The notes below the pieces were generated by a model. It was given only the letters and a program-made list of their open reading frames with translations. It made no database searches and was not told where the DNA came from. A stretch of 64,000 nt of DNA from a bacterium (GTDB taxonomy: Bacteria; Desulfobacterota; Binatia; DP-6), in NCBI GenBank assembly GCA_026129405.1, contig JAHCID010000008.1:179446-243445 (forward strand). The letters run 5' to 3'. Shown here piece after piece: positions 1 to 8,417 of the stretch (its first letter is position 1; every line of letters starts with the position of its first letter). Both the position numbers and the translations under genes were made by a program.

Positions 1-1065
1 ATCAGCCACGAGGGCTACTCGGGGCACCCGGTGCACGCCTACTGGGACGACTTCTTCGCGCTGCGCGGCCTGAAGGACGCGGCGGCGCTCGCAGTCGTGG
101 TCGGCGACGACGAGGCGGCCACCGCGTACGCGCGGCTGCGCGACGACTTCCGTGAGACGCTGCTCGCGTCGCTCGCGGCGACGATGGCGATGCACCAGAT
201 CACGTACCTCCCGGGCTCGGTCGAGCTCGGCGACTTCGACCCGACCTCGACGAGCATCGCGATCGTGCCCGGCGGCGAGCTCGAGCGGCTGCCGCCCGAC
301 GCCGTGCGCGCCACCTACGACCGCTACTGGGGCGAGATCGAGACGCGGCTCGACGGCACCTGGAGCGGGCAGGCGTACTCGCCCTACGAGCTGCGCAACG
401 TCGCCGCGTTCGTGCGCCTCGGCCAGCGCGAGCGCGCGCACGCGCTGCTCGACTACCTCATGGCCGATCGGCGCCCGGCGGCGTGGAATCAATGGGCGGA
501 GGTCGTCTGGCTCGACCGCGACCTGCCGCGCTTCATCGGCGACATGCCGCACACGTGGGTCGGCGCCGGCTTCGTGCAGGCGGTGCGCAATCTGCTCGCG
601 TACGAGCGCGAAGCCGACCAGGCGCTCGTGCTCGCGGCGGGCGTGAAGCCCGAGTGGCTCGCGGCCGAGGGCGGCGTCGCCGTGCGCCGGCTGCCGACCC
701 ACTGGGGCATCCTCAACTACGCCATCCGCGCCGACGGGCCGGACGTCGTGCGCCTGCGGGTCTCGGGCGATCTCGTCGTCCCGCCCGGGAAGATCGTGGT
801 GCCGTCACCGCTGCCGCGGCCGATCGTCGCCGTCACCGTCAACGGCATCCCGGTGGAGAACCCGGATGCGGCCACCGTGCGCCTCGACGCGTCGCCGGCC
901 GACGTCGAGATCTGGTACGGCGCAGCGCCGCGCGCGGCCGCGCCGCCGCCGTCCGCGCGTGACGCATCCGCGGCGCCGGCGGCGCTGGCGCCGATCGGCA
1001 CGGACGGGGAGCCATCCGAGTCCGGCCCGAACGATGCCTCCGCCCCGGCGGAGCCGGCACCGTGA
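1..1065 (+). CDS. Six-hairpin (alpha/alpha) glycosidase-like protein, C-terminal part
   Basis: The reading frame is open from the first base, so the start lies upstream and only the C-terminal ~355 residues are present. The motifs HPVHAYWDDFFALRGLKDA and WNQWAEVVWLDRD, helical hairpins, and a final beta-sandwich-like stretch (VVRLRVSGDL...VTVNGIPV) are what one expects from the catalytic barrel and C-terminal domain of glucoamylase/trehalase-like alpha/alpha six-hairpin glycosidases. The last ~50 residues are Ala/Pro-rich and look like a disordered tail. The catalytic acid/base pair cannot be assigned from this fragment. Its stop overlaps a GTG codon at 1062, but the next gene more probably starts at 1143. 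Substrate unknown. Confidence 0.75.
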   Translation: MSHEGYSGHPVHAYWDDFFALRGLKDAAALAVVVGDDEAATAYARLRDDFRETLLASLAATMAMHQITYLPGSVELGDFDPTSTSIAIVPGGELERLPPDAVRATYDRYWGEIETRLDGTWSGQAYSPYELRNVAAFVRLGQRERAHALLDYLMADRRPAAWNQWAEVVWLDRDLPRFIGDMPHTWVGAGFVQAVRNLLAYEREADQALVLAAGVKPEWLAAEGGVAVRRLPTHWGILNYAIRADGPDVVRLRVSGDLVVPPGKIVVPSPLPRPIVAVTVNGIPVENPDAATVRLDASPADVEIWYGAAPRAAAPPPSARDASAAPAALAPIGTDGEPSESGPNDASAPAEPAP

Positions 1066-1142
1066 GCACGCGGGCCGGCCGGGCCGCCGTGCGTCGCCCC
1101 CGCTGCCCGGGGCCGGGACGGCATCCGCGTCCCGATCGGGCG

Positions 1143-1676
1143 ATGCTCGAGGCCGCGCGCGACTGGACGGTGCGCGACGTCGTCGGGCCGGGTCTGCGCG
1201 TGCTCTTCGTCGGCATCAATCCCGGCCTCTACACCGGCGCCACGGGTCATCACTTCGCGCGACCCGGCAATCGCTTCTGGCCGACGCTGCACCGCGCCGG
1301 CTTCACGCCGCGGCTCTATGCGCCGTGCGAGGCGGCGACGCTGCCGGCGCTCGGGCTCGGGGTCACGAACCTCGTCATGCGCACGACCGCGACCGCCGCG
1401 GAGCTGACGCCGGAGGAGCTGCGCGCGGGCGGGAAGCGCCTCGCGCGGCTGGTGACGCGCATGCGGCCGCGGTGGGTCGCGTTCCTCGGACTCGACGCCT
1501 ACCGCGTCGCCTTCGGCCGCAGGACGGCGCGCGTCGGCGAGCAGCCCGAGACGCTGGGCCCGGCGCGGGTGTGGCTGCTGCCAAACCCGAGCGGGCTCAA
1601 CGCCTCGTGGCAGGCGCCCGCCCTGGCGCAGGCCTTCGCGGCCCTGCGCCGGGCGGCGTTCGCGGACGACGCCTGA
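1143..1676 (+). CDS. mug: G/U mismatch-specific uracil-DNA glycosylase (Mug/TDG family)
   Basis: Removes uracil (and related bases) mispaired with G in base-excision repair. The hallmark GINPG catalytic loop lies in VLFVGINPGLYTGATGHHFA, followed by the PGNRFWPTLHRAGF segment that continues the active site, and the C-terminal LPNPSGLNA motif of the family. I chose the ATG at 1143, giving 177 residues, close to the ~168 residues of E. coli Mug. A GTG at 1062 would overlap the upstream stop (GTGA) and add 27 Arg/Pro-rich residues with no family counterpart. The gene is convergent with the phosphoesterase gene, whose stop lies 7 bases away. Confidence 0.93.
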   Translation: MLEAARDWTVRDVVGPGLRVLFVGINPGLYTGATGHHFARPGNRFWPTLHRAGFTPRLYAPCEAATLPALGLGVTNLVMRTTATAAELTPEELRAGGKRLARLVTRMRPRWVAFLGLDAYRVAFGRRTARVGEQPETLGPARVWLLPNPSGLNASWQAPALAQAFAALRRAAFADDA

Positions 1677-1683
1677 GCCGGGC

Positions 1684-3120
1684 TCAGCGGCCCGGGAGCC
1701 AGTTGCCGATCCGGTAGCCCTGGCTCGCGACCCAGTCGACGCCGCGCTCGAAATCGCTGGGTGGGAGCGCCGCCCGCGCCGCGAGCGTCGCCGCCGCCTC
1801 CGAGCCGCAGCCCGGCGAGCTGCCCGGGTCGACGGGGCCGGTGTCGAAGTCGAAGTCCGGCGCCGTCGGGCTCAAGGTCTGGGCGATGTTCTTCGCGTGC
1901 CGGTCGCGCTCGGTGAGATAGACCGGGTCGCGGCGGCTACCGACGCCGTCCGCCCGGGTGCCGAGGAAGCGCCACTCGATGAAGCGCAGGATCGAGGTGT
2001 GGTCGTAGACCCGATGGTCGACGAAGTTGCGCCGCGCGAACGGCGAGATGAGCCGGGTCGGCACGCGGAAGCCGGCCTGCGAGAAGTCGTTCTGATCGTC
2101 GCGGCGATTGGCGCGGTCGTCGCGCAGCCGCGGCGGCGCGACGTGATCGAAGAAGCCGCCCCACTCGTCGTAGGTGAGGATGAACGCGCCCGAGCGCCAG
2201 TGCGGCGACTCCACGAACGCCTTCACGAACTGCTGCACGAGACGCTGGCCGTCGCGCACGTCGCCGTGCGGATGCTCGTCGCTCTGGAACTCGCCGAGGA
2301 AGCCCGGATCGAGGAAGACCACGCGCGGCAGGCGTCCCGCGGCCGCGTCCTCGAAGTAGTTGGCGATCGGGCTCGCGATCGGCGCCAGGCGCGGGCCGAA
2401 GAGCGCCACGAAGGGCAGGTCGACGTAGTAGTAGCGCGCCGGCACCCCGGCGGCCGCGAGCCGATCCCAGATCGTCGCCCACGGGAAGCCGTTGGGATAG
2501 CCGACCTCGAACGGGAAGGCGTTGTTCTTGAGCCCGCCGGACTGCGCCGAGTGCAGGTACTCGCGGTTCGGATAGGTGGGGCCGAGGACCGAGCAGTGGT
2601 AGCGGTCGAAGGTGGTGAAGCGCCGCGTGAGCGCACCGTAGAAGGGCAGGTCGCTCTCGCGGTACCAGCCGAGCGCGAACTCGTCGTTGCCGCTGCCGGT
2701 GGCGAGGAAGCCGCCGTCGCGCTGCGCGCGCCCGGCGTTCCAGCCGTGGCCGGGATCGCGGAATCCGCATCCGCGCCAGGGCTGCGCGAGCTCGCTCAGC
2801 ATGGGGTAGGTCGCGACCCGCGTCCCGTTCGCACGGGCGTAGGTCTGGGTCGTGCTGCCGTCGACCCGGAAGCGTTTGCCCCATAGGCTGCGGCCGGTCT
2901 CGAGGTAGGTCTCGTCGGTGGCGAGCCAGCCCATGTAGTGGTCGAACGATCGGTTCTCCATCATGCAGACCACGATGGTGTCGATCGGGGCCGCTGCGGC
3001 GGGCCGGTCGAGGATGCTGCCGCCGGGCAGCCGCTTCGCATCGGCGTCGTCGGGACGGGTACCGATCATGCTCGCCGCACCGAGGACGGCGGCGGTGCGC
3101 AGGAAGTCGCGTCGCTTCAT
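1684..3120 (-). CDS. Tat-exported phosphoesterase (phospholipase C / acid phosphatase family)
   Basis: A 478-residue protein beginning MKRRDFLRTAAVLGAASMIG, a twin-arginine signal, so it is exported folded. Family motifs are the N-terminal MMENRSFDHYMGWL (metal and nucleophile region), FDRYHCSVLGPTYPNREY, and the C-terminal TYDEWGGFFDHVAPP plus SPFAR...DHTSILRFIEWRF. These match the non-haemolytic phospholipase C / AcpA superfamily of phosphomonoesterases and phosphodiesterases. The substrate (phospholipid or other phosphoester) cannot be set from sequence. The start is the ATG that begins the Tat signal. The gene is divergent from the small gene at 3269, leaving a ~150-base shared promoter region. 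Confidence 0.88.
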   Translation of the reverse strand: MKRRDFLRTAAVLGAASMIGTRPDDADAKRLPGGSILDRPAAAAPIDTIVVCMMENRSFDHYMGWLATDETYLETGRSLWGKRFRVDGSTTQTYARANGTRVATYPMLSELAQPWRGCGFRDPGHGWNAGRAQRDGGFLATGSGNDEFALGWYRESDLPFYGALTRRFTTFDRYHCSVLGPTYPNREYLHSAQSGGLKNNAFPFEVGYPNGFPWATIWDRLAAAGVPARYYYVDLPFVALFGPRLAPIASPIANYFEDAAAGRLPRVVFLDPGFLGEFQSDEHPHGDVRDGQRLVQQFVKAFVESPHWRSGAFILTYDEWGGFFDHVAPPRLRDDRANRRDDQNDFSQAGFRVPTRLISPFARRNFVDHRVYDHTSILRFIEWRFLGTRADGVGSRRDPVYLTERDRHAKNIAQTLSPTAPDFDFDTGPVDPGSSPGCGSEAAATLAARAALPPSDFERGVDWVASQGYRIGNWLPGR

Positions 3121-3268
3121 GAAGTCTCCCCCTGTGGCGCCGGAAGATCGCGCACGCGCCGGCGCCGAGGCAAGACGAAAAACGCGGTCGCGACGAATTG
3201 CCATGGACTTGCAACCCGAGCGTCGACGCGCGAGGCATGCGCAAACTCCTCGCGGGTGGAGGTGAGCG

Positions 3269-3472
3269 ATGGACGTGCTGCGCACCCCGGACGCGCGCTT
3301 CGCGGCGCCGGCGGACTTCGCCGCGCTCCGGCGTCGGGACCGGGCCTGGGGCGAGGCGTGGGCGGGCCTCGCGCCCGGTGCGACGCTCGACCGCATCGCC
3401 GGCGCGAGCCGCTGCCTCCAGGAGGACGCCGGCGCCGAGCCGGCGGCGACGATCCGCCGCCGGCTCGGCTGA
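3269..3472 (+). CDS. Small hypothetical protein (67 aa), first gene of a coupled trio
   Basis: A strong Shine-Dalgarno (GGAGGTGAGCG) precedes the ATG, and the stop overlaps the next start (TGATG at 3470-3474), so the gene is probably real and translationally coupled to the DOMON-like gene. The product is Arg/Ala-rich without a signal peptide or membrane segment. It contains a possible short helix pair (ALRRRDRAWGEAWAGL). I do not recognise a family. Position suggests it acts with the two downstream genes. Confidence 0.55.
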   Translation: MDVLRTPDARFAAPADFAALRRRDRAWGEAWAGLAPGATLDRIAGASRCLQEDAGAEPAATIRRRLG

Positions 3473-4011
3473 TGCGCGATCTCGTCCCCTTCCCCGGCGA
3501 CGTCGCATTCGCCGCCCTGCGCGTACGCGCCGGCGCCCGCCGCGCCGGCGGCGTCCTGCGCTGCGTCTGGAAGCTCGACGGCGCGCGCGCCGGGCTGCAC
3601 CTGCCGCCGCCGTCGGCCGTCCCGCGGCGCGCCGACCGCCTGTGGGAGGAGACCTGCTGCGAGGCCTTCGTCGCGCCCGCTGCCGGCGCCGCCTACTGGG
3701 AGCTCAACCTGGCGCCGTCGGGCGACTGGAACCTCTACCGCTTCTCCGGCTATCGGGAGGACATGCGGTGGGAGGAGCGGGTGGCGGGGCTCGTCGATGT
3801 CGCCACGACGACGACGGCCGACGGCTGGCGCCTCGAGGCCGGCATCGACCTGCAGGCGTTGCCCGAGCTGGCGGCGGCGCCGCTCGAGGTGGGGCTGAGC
3901 GTCGTGCTCGCCGGTGCCGGCCGCTCCTTCCGCGCCCTGGCGCATCCGGCGGCGCGTGCGGACTTCCACGACCGCGCGGCGTTCATGCTGCGCCTCGGGG
4001 CGGCGGCGTGA
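3472..4011 (+). CDS. DOMON-like / family-9 carbohydrate-binding-type protein
   Basis: A 179-residue protein starting at the ATG that overlaps the previous stop. The pattern RRADRLWEETCCEAFVAP...YWELNLAPSGDWNLYRFSGYREDM is typical of the beta-sandwich DOMON-like domain related to CBM9, in which the 'LWEETCFEAF' and 'YWEfN.SPsGdW' motifs line the binding face. It lacks a signal peptide, so it is predicted cytoplasmic. Its stop overlaps the start of the NamZ-like gene (GTGATG around 4008-4013), so the two are translated together. A role in binding sugars or a small aromatic ligand is inference. Confidence 0.75.
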   Translation: MRDLVPFPGDVAFAALRVRAGARRAGGVLRCVWKLDGARAGLHLPPPSAVPRRADRLWEETCCEAFVAPAAGAAYWELNLAPSGDWNLYRFSGYREDMRWEERVAGLVDVATTTTADGWRLEAGIDLQALPELAAAPLEVGLSVVLAGAGRSFRALAHPAARADFHDRAAFMLRLGAAA

Positions 4012-5216
4012 TGCGGCTCGGCATCGACCGCCTGCTCGCCGATCCCGCGCTCCGCCGCCCGCTCGCCGGGCGTCGTCTGGCGCTGCTCGCGCATCCCGCG
4101 TCGATGACGCGCGGCTTCCAGCACGCCGTCGACGCGCTGATGGCGTGCCCCGACACGCCCCTCGCCGCCGCCTTCGGCCCGCAGCACGGCATGCGCGGCG
4201 AGAAGCAGGACAACATGCAGGAGACGGACGACTACGTGGACCCGCGCCACGGCATCCCCGTCTTCAGCCTCTACGGCAGCGTGCGCCGGCCGACGCCGGC
4301 GATGCTGGACGCGTTCGACGTGCTGCTGGTCGACGTGCAGGACGTCGGCACCCGCATCTACACCTTCCTCACCACGCTGCTCTACGTCCTCGAGGCGGCG
4401 GCGCAGGCGGGGAAGGCGGTGTGGGTGCTCGACCGCCCGAACCCGGCGGGCCGGCCGGTCGAGGGCACGCGGCTGCGTCCCGGCTGGGAGAGCTTCGTCG
4501 GCGCGGGGCCGCTGCCGATGCGACACGGGCTGACGCTGGGCGAGGCCGCGGAGTGGTTCCGGCGCACCCGCAACCTCGACGTCGACCTCACCGTGGTGGC
4601 GATGGAGGGCTGGGACCCGACCGCCGGCCCGGGCTTCGGCTGGCCCCTCGGCGAGCTGGCCTGGGTCAACCCGAGCCCGAACGCCGCCTCGCCGAGCATG
4701 CCGCGCGTCTTCCCCGGGACCGTGCTGCTCGAAGGGACGGAGCTGTCCGAGGGTCGCGGCACGACGCGGCCGCTCGAGCTCTTCGGCGCCCCCGACCTCG
4801 ACGTGGCGGCGCTGCTCGCGACCATGGAGCGTCTCGCGCCGGTGTGGCTGCGCGGCTGCCGCCTGCGCCCGTGCTTCTTCATGCCGACCTTCCACAAGCA
4901 CGCGGGGCAGGTGTGCGCCGGCCTCCAGGTGCACGTCGACGATCCCGGCTACGACCACGCGGTCTTCCGCCCGTATCGGCTGGTGGCGCTCTTCCTGAAG
5001 GCGATCCGCACCTGGCGGCCCGACTACGCGCTCTGGCGCGACTTCGCCTACGAGTACGATCCGCGGCTGCCGATCGACGTCATCGACGGCGGGCCCGGGC
5101 TGCGCACCTGGGTCGACGATCCGGCGGCGACCGCCATCGACTTCGACGCCGCCTGCGCCGCCGACGAGACCGCGTGGGCTCTCGAGCGCCTGACGCTGCT
5201 GCGCTACCCGGCGTAG
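4011..5216 (+). CDS. DUF1343 / NamZ-like exo-beta-N-acetylmuramidase family protein
   Basis: A 401-residue protein. N-terminal half: GPQHGMRGEKQDNMQETDDY, HGIPVFSLYG and VLLVDVQDVGTRIYTFLTTL; C-terminal half: PLGELAWVNPSPN and EGTELSEGRGTTRP. These are the conserved blocks of DUF1343, whose characterised member NamZ of Bacillus subtilis releases MurNAc from peptidoglycan fragments. NamZ-type proteins usually read G-P/S-E-H-G; here the acidic residue is Gln (GPQHG), so the same reaction is not assured. No signal peptide is visible, so a cytoplasmic cell-wall recycling role is more likely than an extracellular one. It is coupled to the DOMON-like gene upstream. Confidence 0.82.
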   Translation: MRLGIDRLLADPALRRPLAGRRLALLAHPASMTRGFQHAVDALMACPDTPLAAAFGPQHGMRGEKQDNMQETDDYVDPRHGIPVFSLYGSVRRPTPAMLDAFDVLLVDVQDVGTRIYTFLTTLLYVLEAAAQAGKAVWVLDRPNPAGRPVEGTRLRPGWESFVGAGPLPMRHGLTLGEAAEWFRRTRNLDVDLTVVAMEGWDPTAGPGFGWPLGELAWVNPSPNAASPSMPRVFPGTVLLEGTELSEGRGTTRPLELFGAPDLDVAALLATMERLAPVWLRGCRLRPCFFMPTFHKHAGQVCAGLQVHVDDPGYDHAVFRPYRLVALFLKAIRTWRPDYALWRDFAYEYDPRLPIDVIDGGPGLRTWVDDPAATAIDFDAACAADETAWALERLTLLRYPA

Positions 5217-5319
5217 CCGCGCGCCGGCGCGGGGTCGCAGGTGCTCCTCGCGCCCTCGGCGGCGCGCACCTTCCGGCGCGCCGTCTCCGGCGTGGAGGGG
5301 AGCACGATCGGGGTCGTCG

Positions 5320-6498
5320 TCAGGCGCGCTCCAGGTAGGCGGCGGTCGCCATGCCGCCGGCCGTGCAGACGCCGACCACCGCGCGCCGCCCGCCGCGGCG
5401 GGCCAGCTCGAGCAGCGTCGAGCCGACGTAGCGGATGCCGGACATCCCGTAGGGGTGACCGAGCGGTATGGCGCCGCCGTTCACGTTGGTGCGCTCCCAG
5501 GGCGTGTCGAGCCGGGCCTGGTTGTAGAGCGTCGTCACCGCGTAGGCCTCGTGCAGCTCCCACAGGTCGACGTCGGCCGTCGCCAGGCGGTGGTGGGCGA
5601 GCAGCCGGCGGACGGCGGGCGTGATCGCGATGCTCATCTCCTCGGGTGCGACGCCCGCGAGCTGCATGCCGCGGAAGAGCCCCAGGATCGGCCGCCGCCG
5701 CCGCGCGGCCTGGCCGGCGTCCATGAGGACGAGCGCCGCGGCGCCGTCGGAGAGCTGTGAGGCGTTGCCGGCGGTGGTGGTGCCGCCCTCGTATACCGGC
5801 CTCAGCGCCGCCAGCTTCTCGAGCGTGGTGTCGGGGCGCGGGCCCTCGTCGCGGTCGAGCGTCACCTCGCGGCGCATGGTGCCGCCGGTGGCCTCGTCGG
5901 TCACCTCCATCGTCGTGGTGAAGGGGACGATCTCCTCGGCGAAGTATCCCGCGGCCGCCGCGTCGGCGACGCGCTGCTGGCTGCGCACCACGTAGGCGTC
6001 CTGCGCCGCGCGGCTGATGCCGTACTTCTGCGCCACGAAGTCGGCGGTCTGGTTCATGGTCCACCAGACGGCCGGCATGCGCAGCTGGAGCGGCTCGTAG
6101 AAGAAGCCGTGCATGTCGAGGTCGAACTGCACCATGCTGATGCTCTCGACCCCGGCCGCGATGGCGACCGACAGCTCGCCGGCCGCGATCCGCGCGGCCG
6201 CGATCGACACCGCGCTGATCCCCGAGCCGCAGTAGCGGTTGATCGTCATGCCCGGCACCGCGACGCCGAAGCCCGCGTCGAGCGCGGCATTGCGCGCGAC
6301 GTTGTGTCCGGTGGCGCCCTCGGGCAGGCCGCAGCCGACGACCACGTCCTCGACCTCGCCGGCCTCGATGCCGGCGCGCGCGGCCGCGTGGCGCAGCACG
6401 TGCGCCGTCAGCGGGATGCCGTGGGTGGCGTTCAGGGCGCCGCGGCGGGCACGCGCGATGCCGGTGCGACAGTACGAGACGACGGCGACGTCGGGCAT
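5320..6498 (-). CDS. Thiolase (acetyl-CoA C-acyltransferase family)
   Basis: A 392-residue protein of full thiolase length. The acylated cysteine is C90 in INRYCGSGISAV; the second half carries WELHEAYAV (usual NEAFA block), GGAIPLGHPYGMSGIR (GHP active-site His) and the final GVCTAGGMATAAYLE with the proton-shuttling Cys. It cleaves or forms 3-ketoacyl-CoA in beta-oxidation or acetoacetyl-CoA metabolism. The HEAYA and CTAGGM variants depart from the canonical NEAFA and CxGGG, as in divergent degradative thiolases, so chain-length specificity is open. It stands alone, 98 bases downstream of pntB on the same strand. Confidence 0.9.
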   Translation of the reverse strand: MPDVAVVSYCRTGIARARRGALNATHGIPLTAHVLRHAAARAGIEAGEVEDVVVGCGLPEGATGHNVARNAALDAGFGVAVPGMTINRYCGSGISAVSIAAARIAAGELSVAIAAGVESISMVQFDLDMHGFFYEPLQLRMPAVWWTMNQTADFVAQKYGISRAAQDAYVVRSQQRVADAAAAGYFAEEIVPFTTTMEVTDEATGGTMRREVTLDRDEGPRPDTTLEKLAALRPVYEGGTTTAGNASQLSDGAAALVLMDAGQAARRRRPILGLFRGMQLAGVAPEEMSIAITPAVRRLLAHHRLATADVDLWELHEAYAVTTLYNQARLDTPWERTNVNGGAIPLGHPYGMSGIRYVGSTLLELARRGGRRAVVGVCTAGGMATAAYLERA

Positions 6499-6596
6499 GC
6501 GCCACCCGTAGCGGGCGGCGGGGTTGAGACAATGGGGGCGGCGCCTCTCGGCCGGGGTCCGCCCTCAGGCCGTGGCGCCGGTGCGTCCCGCCCGCG

Positions 6597-8417
6597 TCAG
6601 AGCAGCGACTTCATCTCGCTGATCAGCTTGGTGATGCTGTCCTTCGCGTCGCCGAACAGCATGAGGCACTTCTCGTCGTAGTAGAGCTCGTTGTCGACGC
6701 CGGCGAAGCCGGGGCGCATGGAGCGCTTCAGCACGATGATCGACTTGGCGCGGTCGACCTCGAGGATCGGCATGCCGTAGAGCGGGCTCGCCTTGTTGGT
6801 GCGCGCGGCGGGGTTGGTCACGTCGTTCGCGCCGACGACGAGGACGATGTCGGCCTCGGGGAACGACGGGTTGATCGCCTCCATCTCGACCAGCTGGTCG
6901 TAGGGGACGTTCGCCTCGGCGAGGAGCACGTTCATGTGGCCGGGCATGCGCCCGGCGACCGGGTGGATCGCGTAGCGCACCGTGGCGCCGCGCTCGCGCA
7001 GGATGTTGCCGAGCTCGGCGACCGCGTGCTGCGCCTGGGCGACGGCCATGCCGTAGCCGGGCACCACGACGACGTTCTGCGCCGTTTCGAAGAGCACGGC
7101 CGTCTCGTCGGCGGTGATGCTGCGCACGGTGCCCTTCGACTCGGCCGCGGCGGCGACGTCGTCCTCCGACACCGAGCCGAACGCGCCGAAGAGCACGTTC
7201 GCGGCCGAGCGGTTCATCGCGCGGCACATGAGCAGCGCCAGGAGGAAGCCGGACGTGCCGTCGAGCGATCCCGTGATGATCTGGATCTTGTTCGACAGCA
7301 TGAAGCCCATGGCGGCATCGGCGAGGCCGCCGTAGGAGTTGAGGAGCGCGATGACGACGGGCATGTCGGCCGCGCCGATCGGCACCACGAGCAGGATGCC
7401 GAAGACGAACGCCAGCGCCACCATCACGTAGAAGAACGGCGTCGCCGCCTGCGTGTAGACGAGCCAGCCGGCCGAGCCGACGATGATCGCCAGCAGGGTC
7501 ATGCTGATGAGGTTCTGGCCTTTGTAGGTGATCGGCCGGCCCTGCATGATCTCCTGGAGCTTGGCCGCGGCGATGAGGCTGCCCGTGAAGGTGAGGCCGC
7601 CGACCACGACCTCGAACGACAGCGCCGTCAGCGTCACGCGATCGAGCGCGCCCTGGAAGCGGAAGTACTCCGACACGCCGACGAGACACGCGGCGAGCGC
7701 GCCCAGCGAGTGCGAGATCGCCGTGCGTTGCGGCACGGCGGTCATCGGGATGCTGAGGCCCATCCAGGCGCCGATCACCGTGCCGATCGCGAGCCCGATG
7801 ACGATCCAGGTGTAGGTGACGATGTGCTCGTGGAAGAGCGTACCGACGACGGCGAGCAGCATGCCGAGCGCGGCCAGCGCGATGCCGGAGCGCGCCCACT
7901 TCGGCGAGCTGAGGCCCTTCAGGCCGAGCACGAACATCGCGGCCGAGGCGATGTAGGCGTAGCGCAGCGCCTCGGGGGCGACGTGATGATGGAGGTAGTC
8001 TCCCATCGTCATGTCGGTGGGCCGCGTCCAGTAGAGGATGGCGGCGATGCTGCCGAAGAGCGCGACCACGAACGCGAACGCCTGCAGCTCGACCGGCCGT
8101 TTGACGCCGCGGGCGCGCTCCTCGGCCGTCTTGAACATGCGCAGCATGCGGTCGGTGATGAGGAAGCCGCCGACCGCGTTGGTCGACGAGCAGGCGACGG
8201 CGATGAAGCCGAGCAGCGTGCAGATCCAGCCGTTCTCGACGTCGCTGTAGTCGCCGCCGGCGACGACCAGCGAGCCGACCAGCGAGATGGCGGCGATCGC
8301 GTTGGTCGCCGACATGAGCGGCGTGTGCAGCAGCGGGGGGACCCGCGTGATGATGTGGTAGCCGAGGAACCCGGCCAGCATGAAGATGTAGAGGCCGACT
8401 TCGAGATCGGTCGTCAT
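6597..8417 (-). CDS. pntB: NAD(P) transhydrogenase, fused PntAB + PntB membrane/NADP-binding subunit
   Basis: Proton-translocating transhydrogenase: hydride transfer from NADH to NADP+ driven by the proton gradient. Residues 1-96 are the small alpha membrane segment usually made as separate PntAB (MTTDLEVGLYIFMLAGFLGY..., then SSTNAVGGFLITDRML). From about 150 the chain is PntB: membrane domain with LGLKGLSSP, GRPITYKGQNL and the NADP-binding domain III (VPGYGMAVAQAQHAV, HPVAGRMPGHMNVLLAEA, VIGANDV-like VVGANDV, KRSMRPGFAG). Its 606 residues equal PntAB plus PntB of three-gene systems. A hydrophobic helix at ~111-130 links the parts. The start codon overlaps the pntA stop (ATGA, 8414-8417). 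Confidence 0.95.
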   Translation of the reverse strand: MTTDLEVGLYIFMLAGFLGYHIITRVPPLLHTPLMSATNAIAAISLVGSLVVAGGDYSDVENGWICTLLGFIAVACSSTNAVGGFLITDRMLRMFKTAEERARGVKRPVELQAFAFVVALFGSIAAILYWTRPTDMTMGDYLHHHVAPEALRYAYIASAAMFVLGLKGLSSPKWARSGIALAALGMLLAVVGTLFHEHIVTYTWIVIGLAIGTVIGAWMGLSIPMTAVPQRTAISHSLGALAACLVGVSEYFRFQGALDRVTLTALSFEVVVGGLTFTGSLIAAAKLQEIMQGRPITYKGQNLISMTLLAIIVGSAGWLVYTQAATPFFYVMVALAFVFGILLVVPIGAADMPVVIALLNSYGGLADAAMGFMLSNKIQIITGSLDGTSGFLLALLMCRAMNRSAANVLFGAFGSVSEDDVAAAAESKGTVRSITADETAVLFETAQNVVVVPGYGMAVAQAQHAVAELGNILRERGATVRYAIHPVAGRMPGHMNVLLAEANVPYDQLVEMEAINPSFPEADIVLVVGANDVTNPAARTNKASPLYGMPILEVDRAKSIIVLKRSMRPGFAGVDNELYYDEKCLMLFGDAKDSITKLISEMKSLL

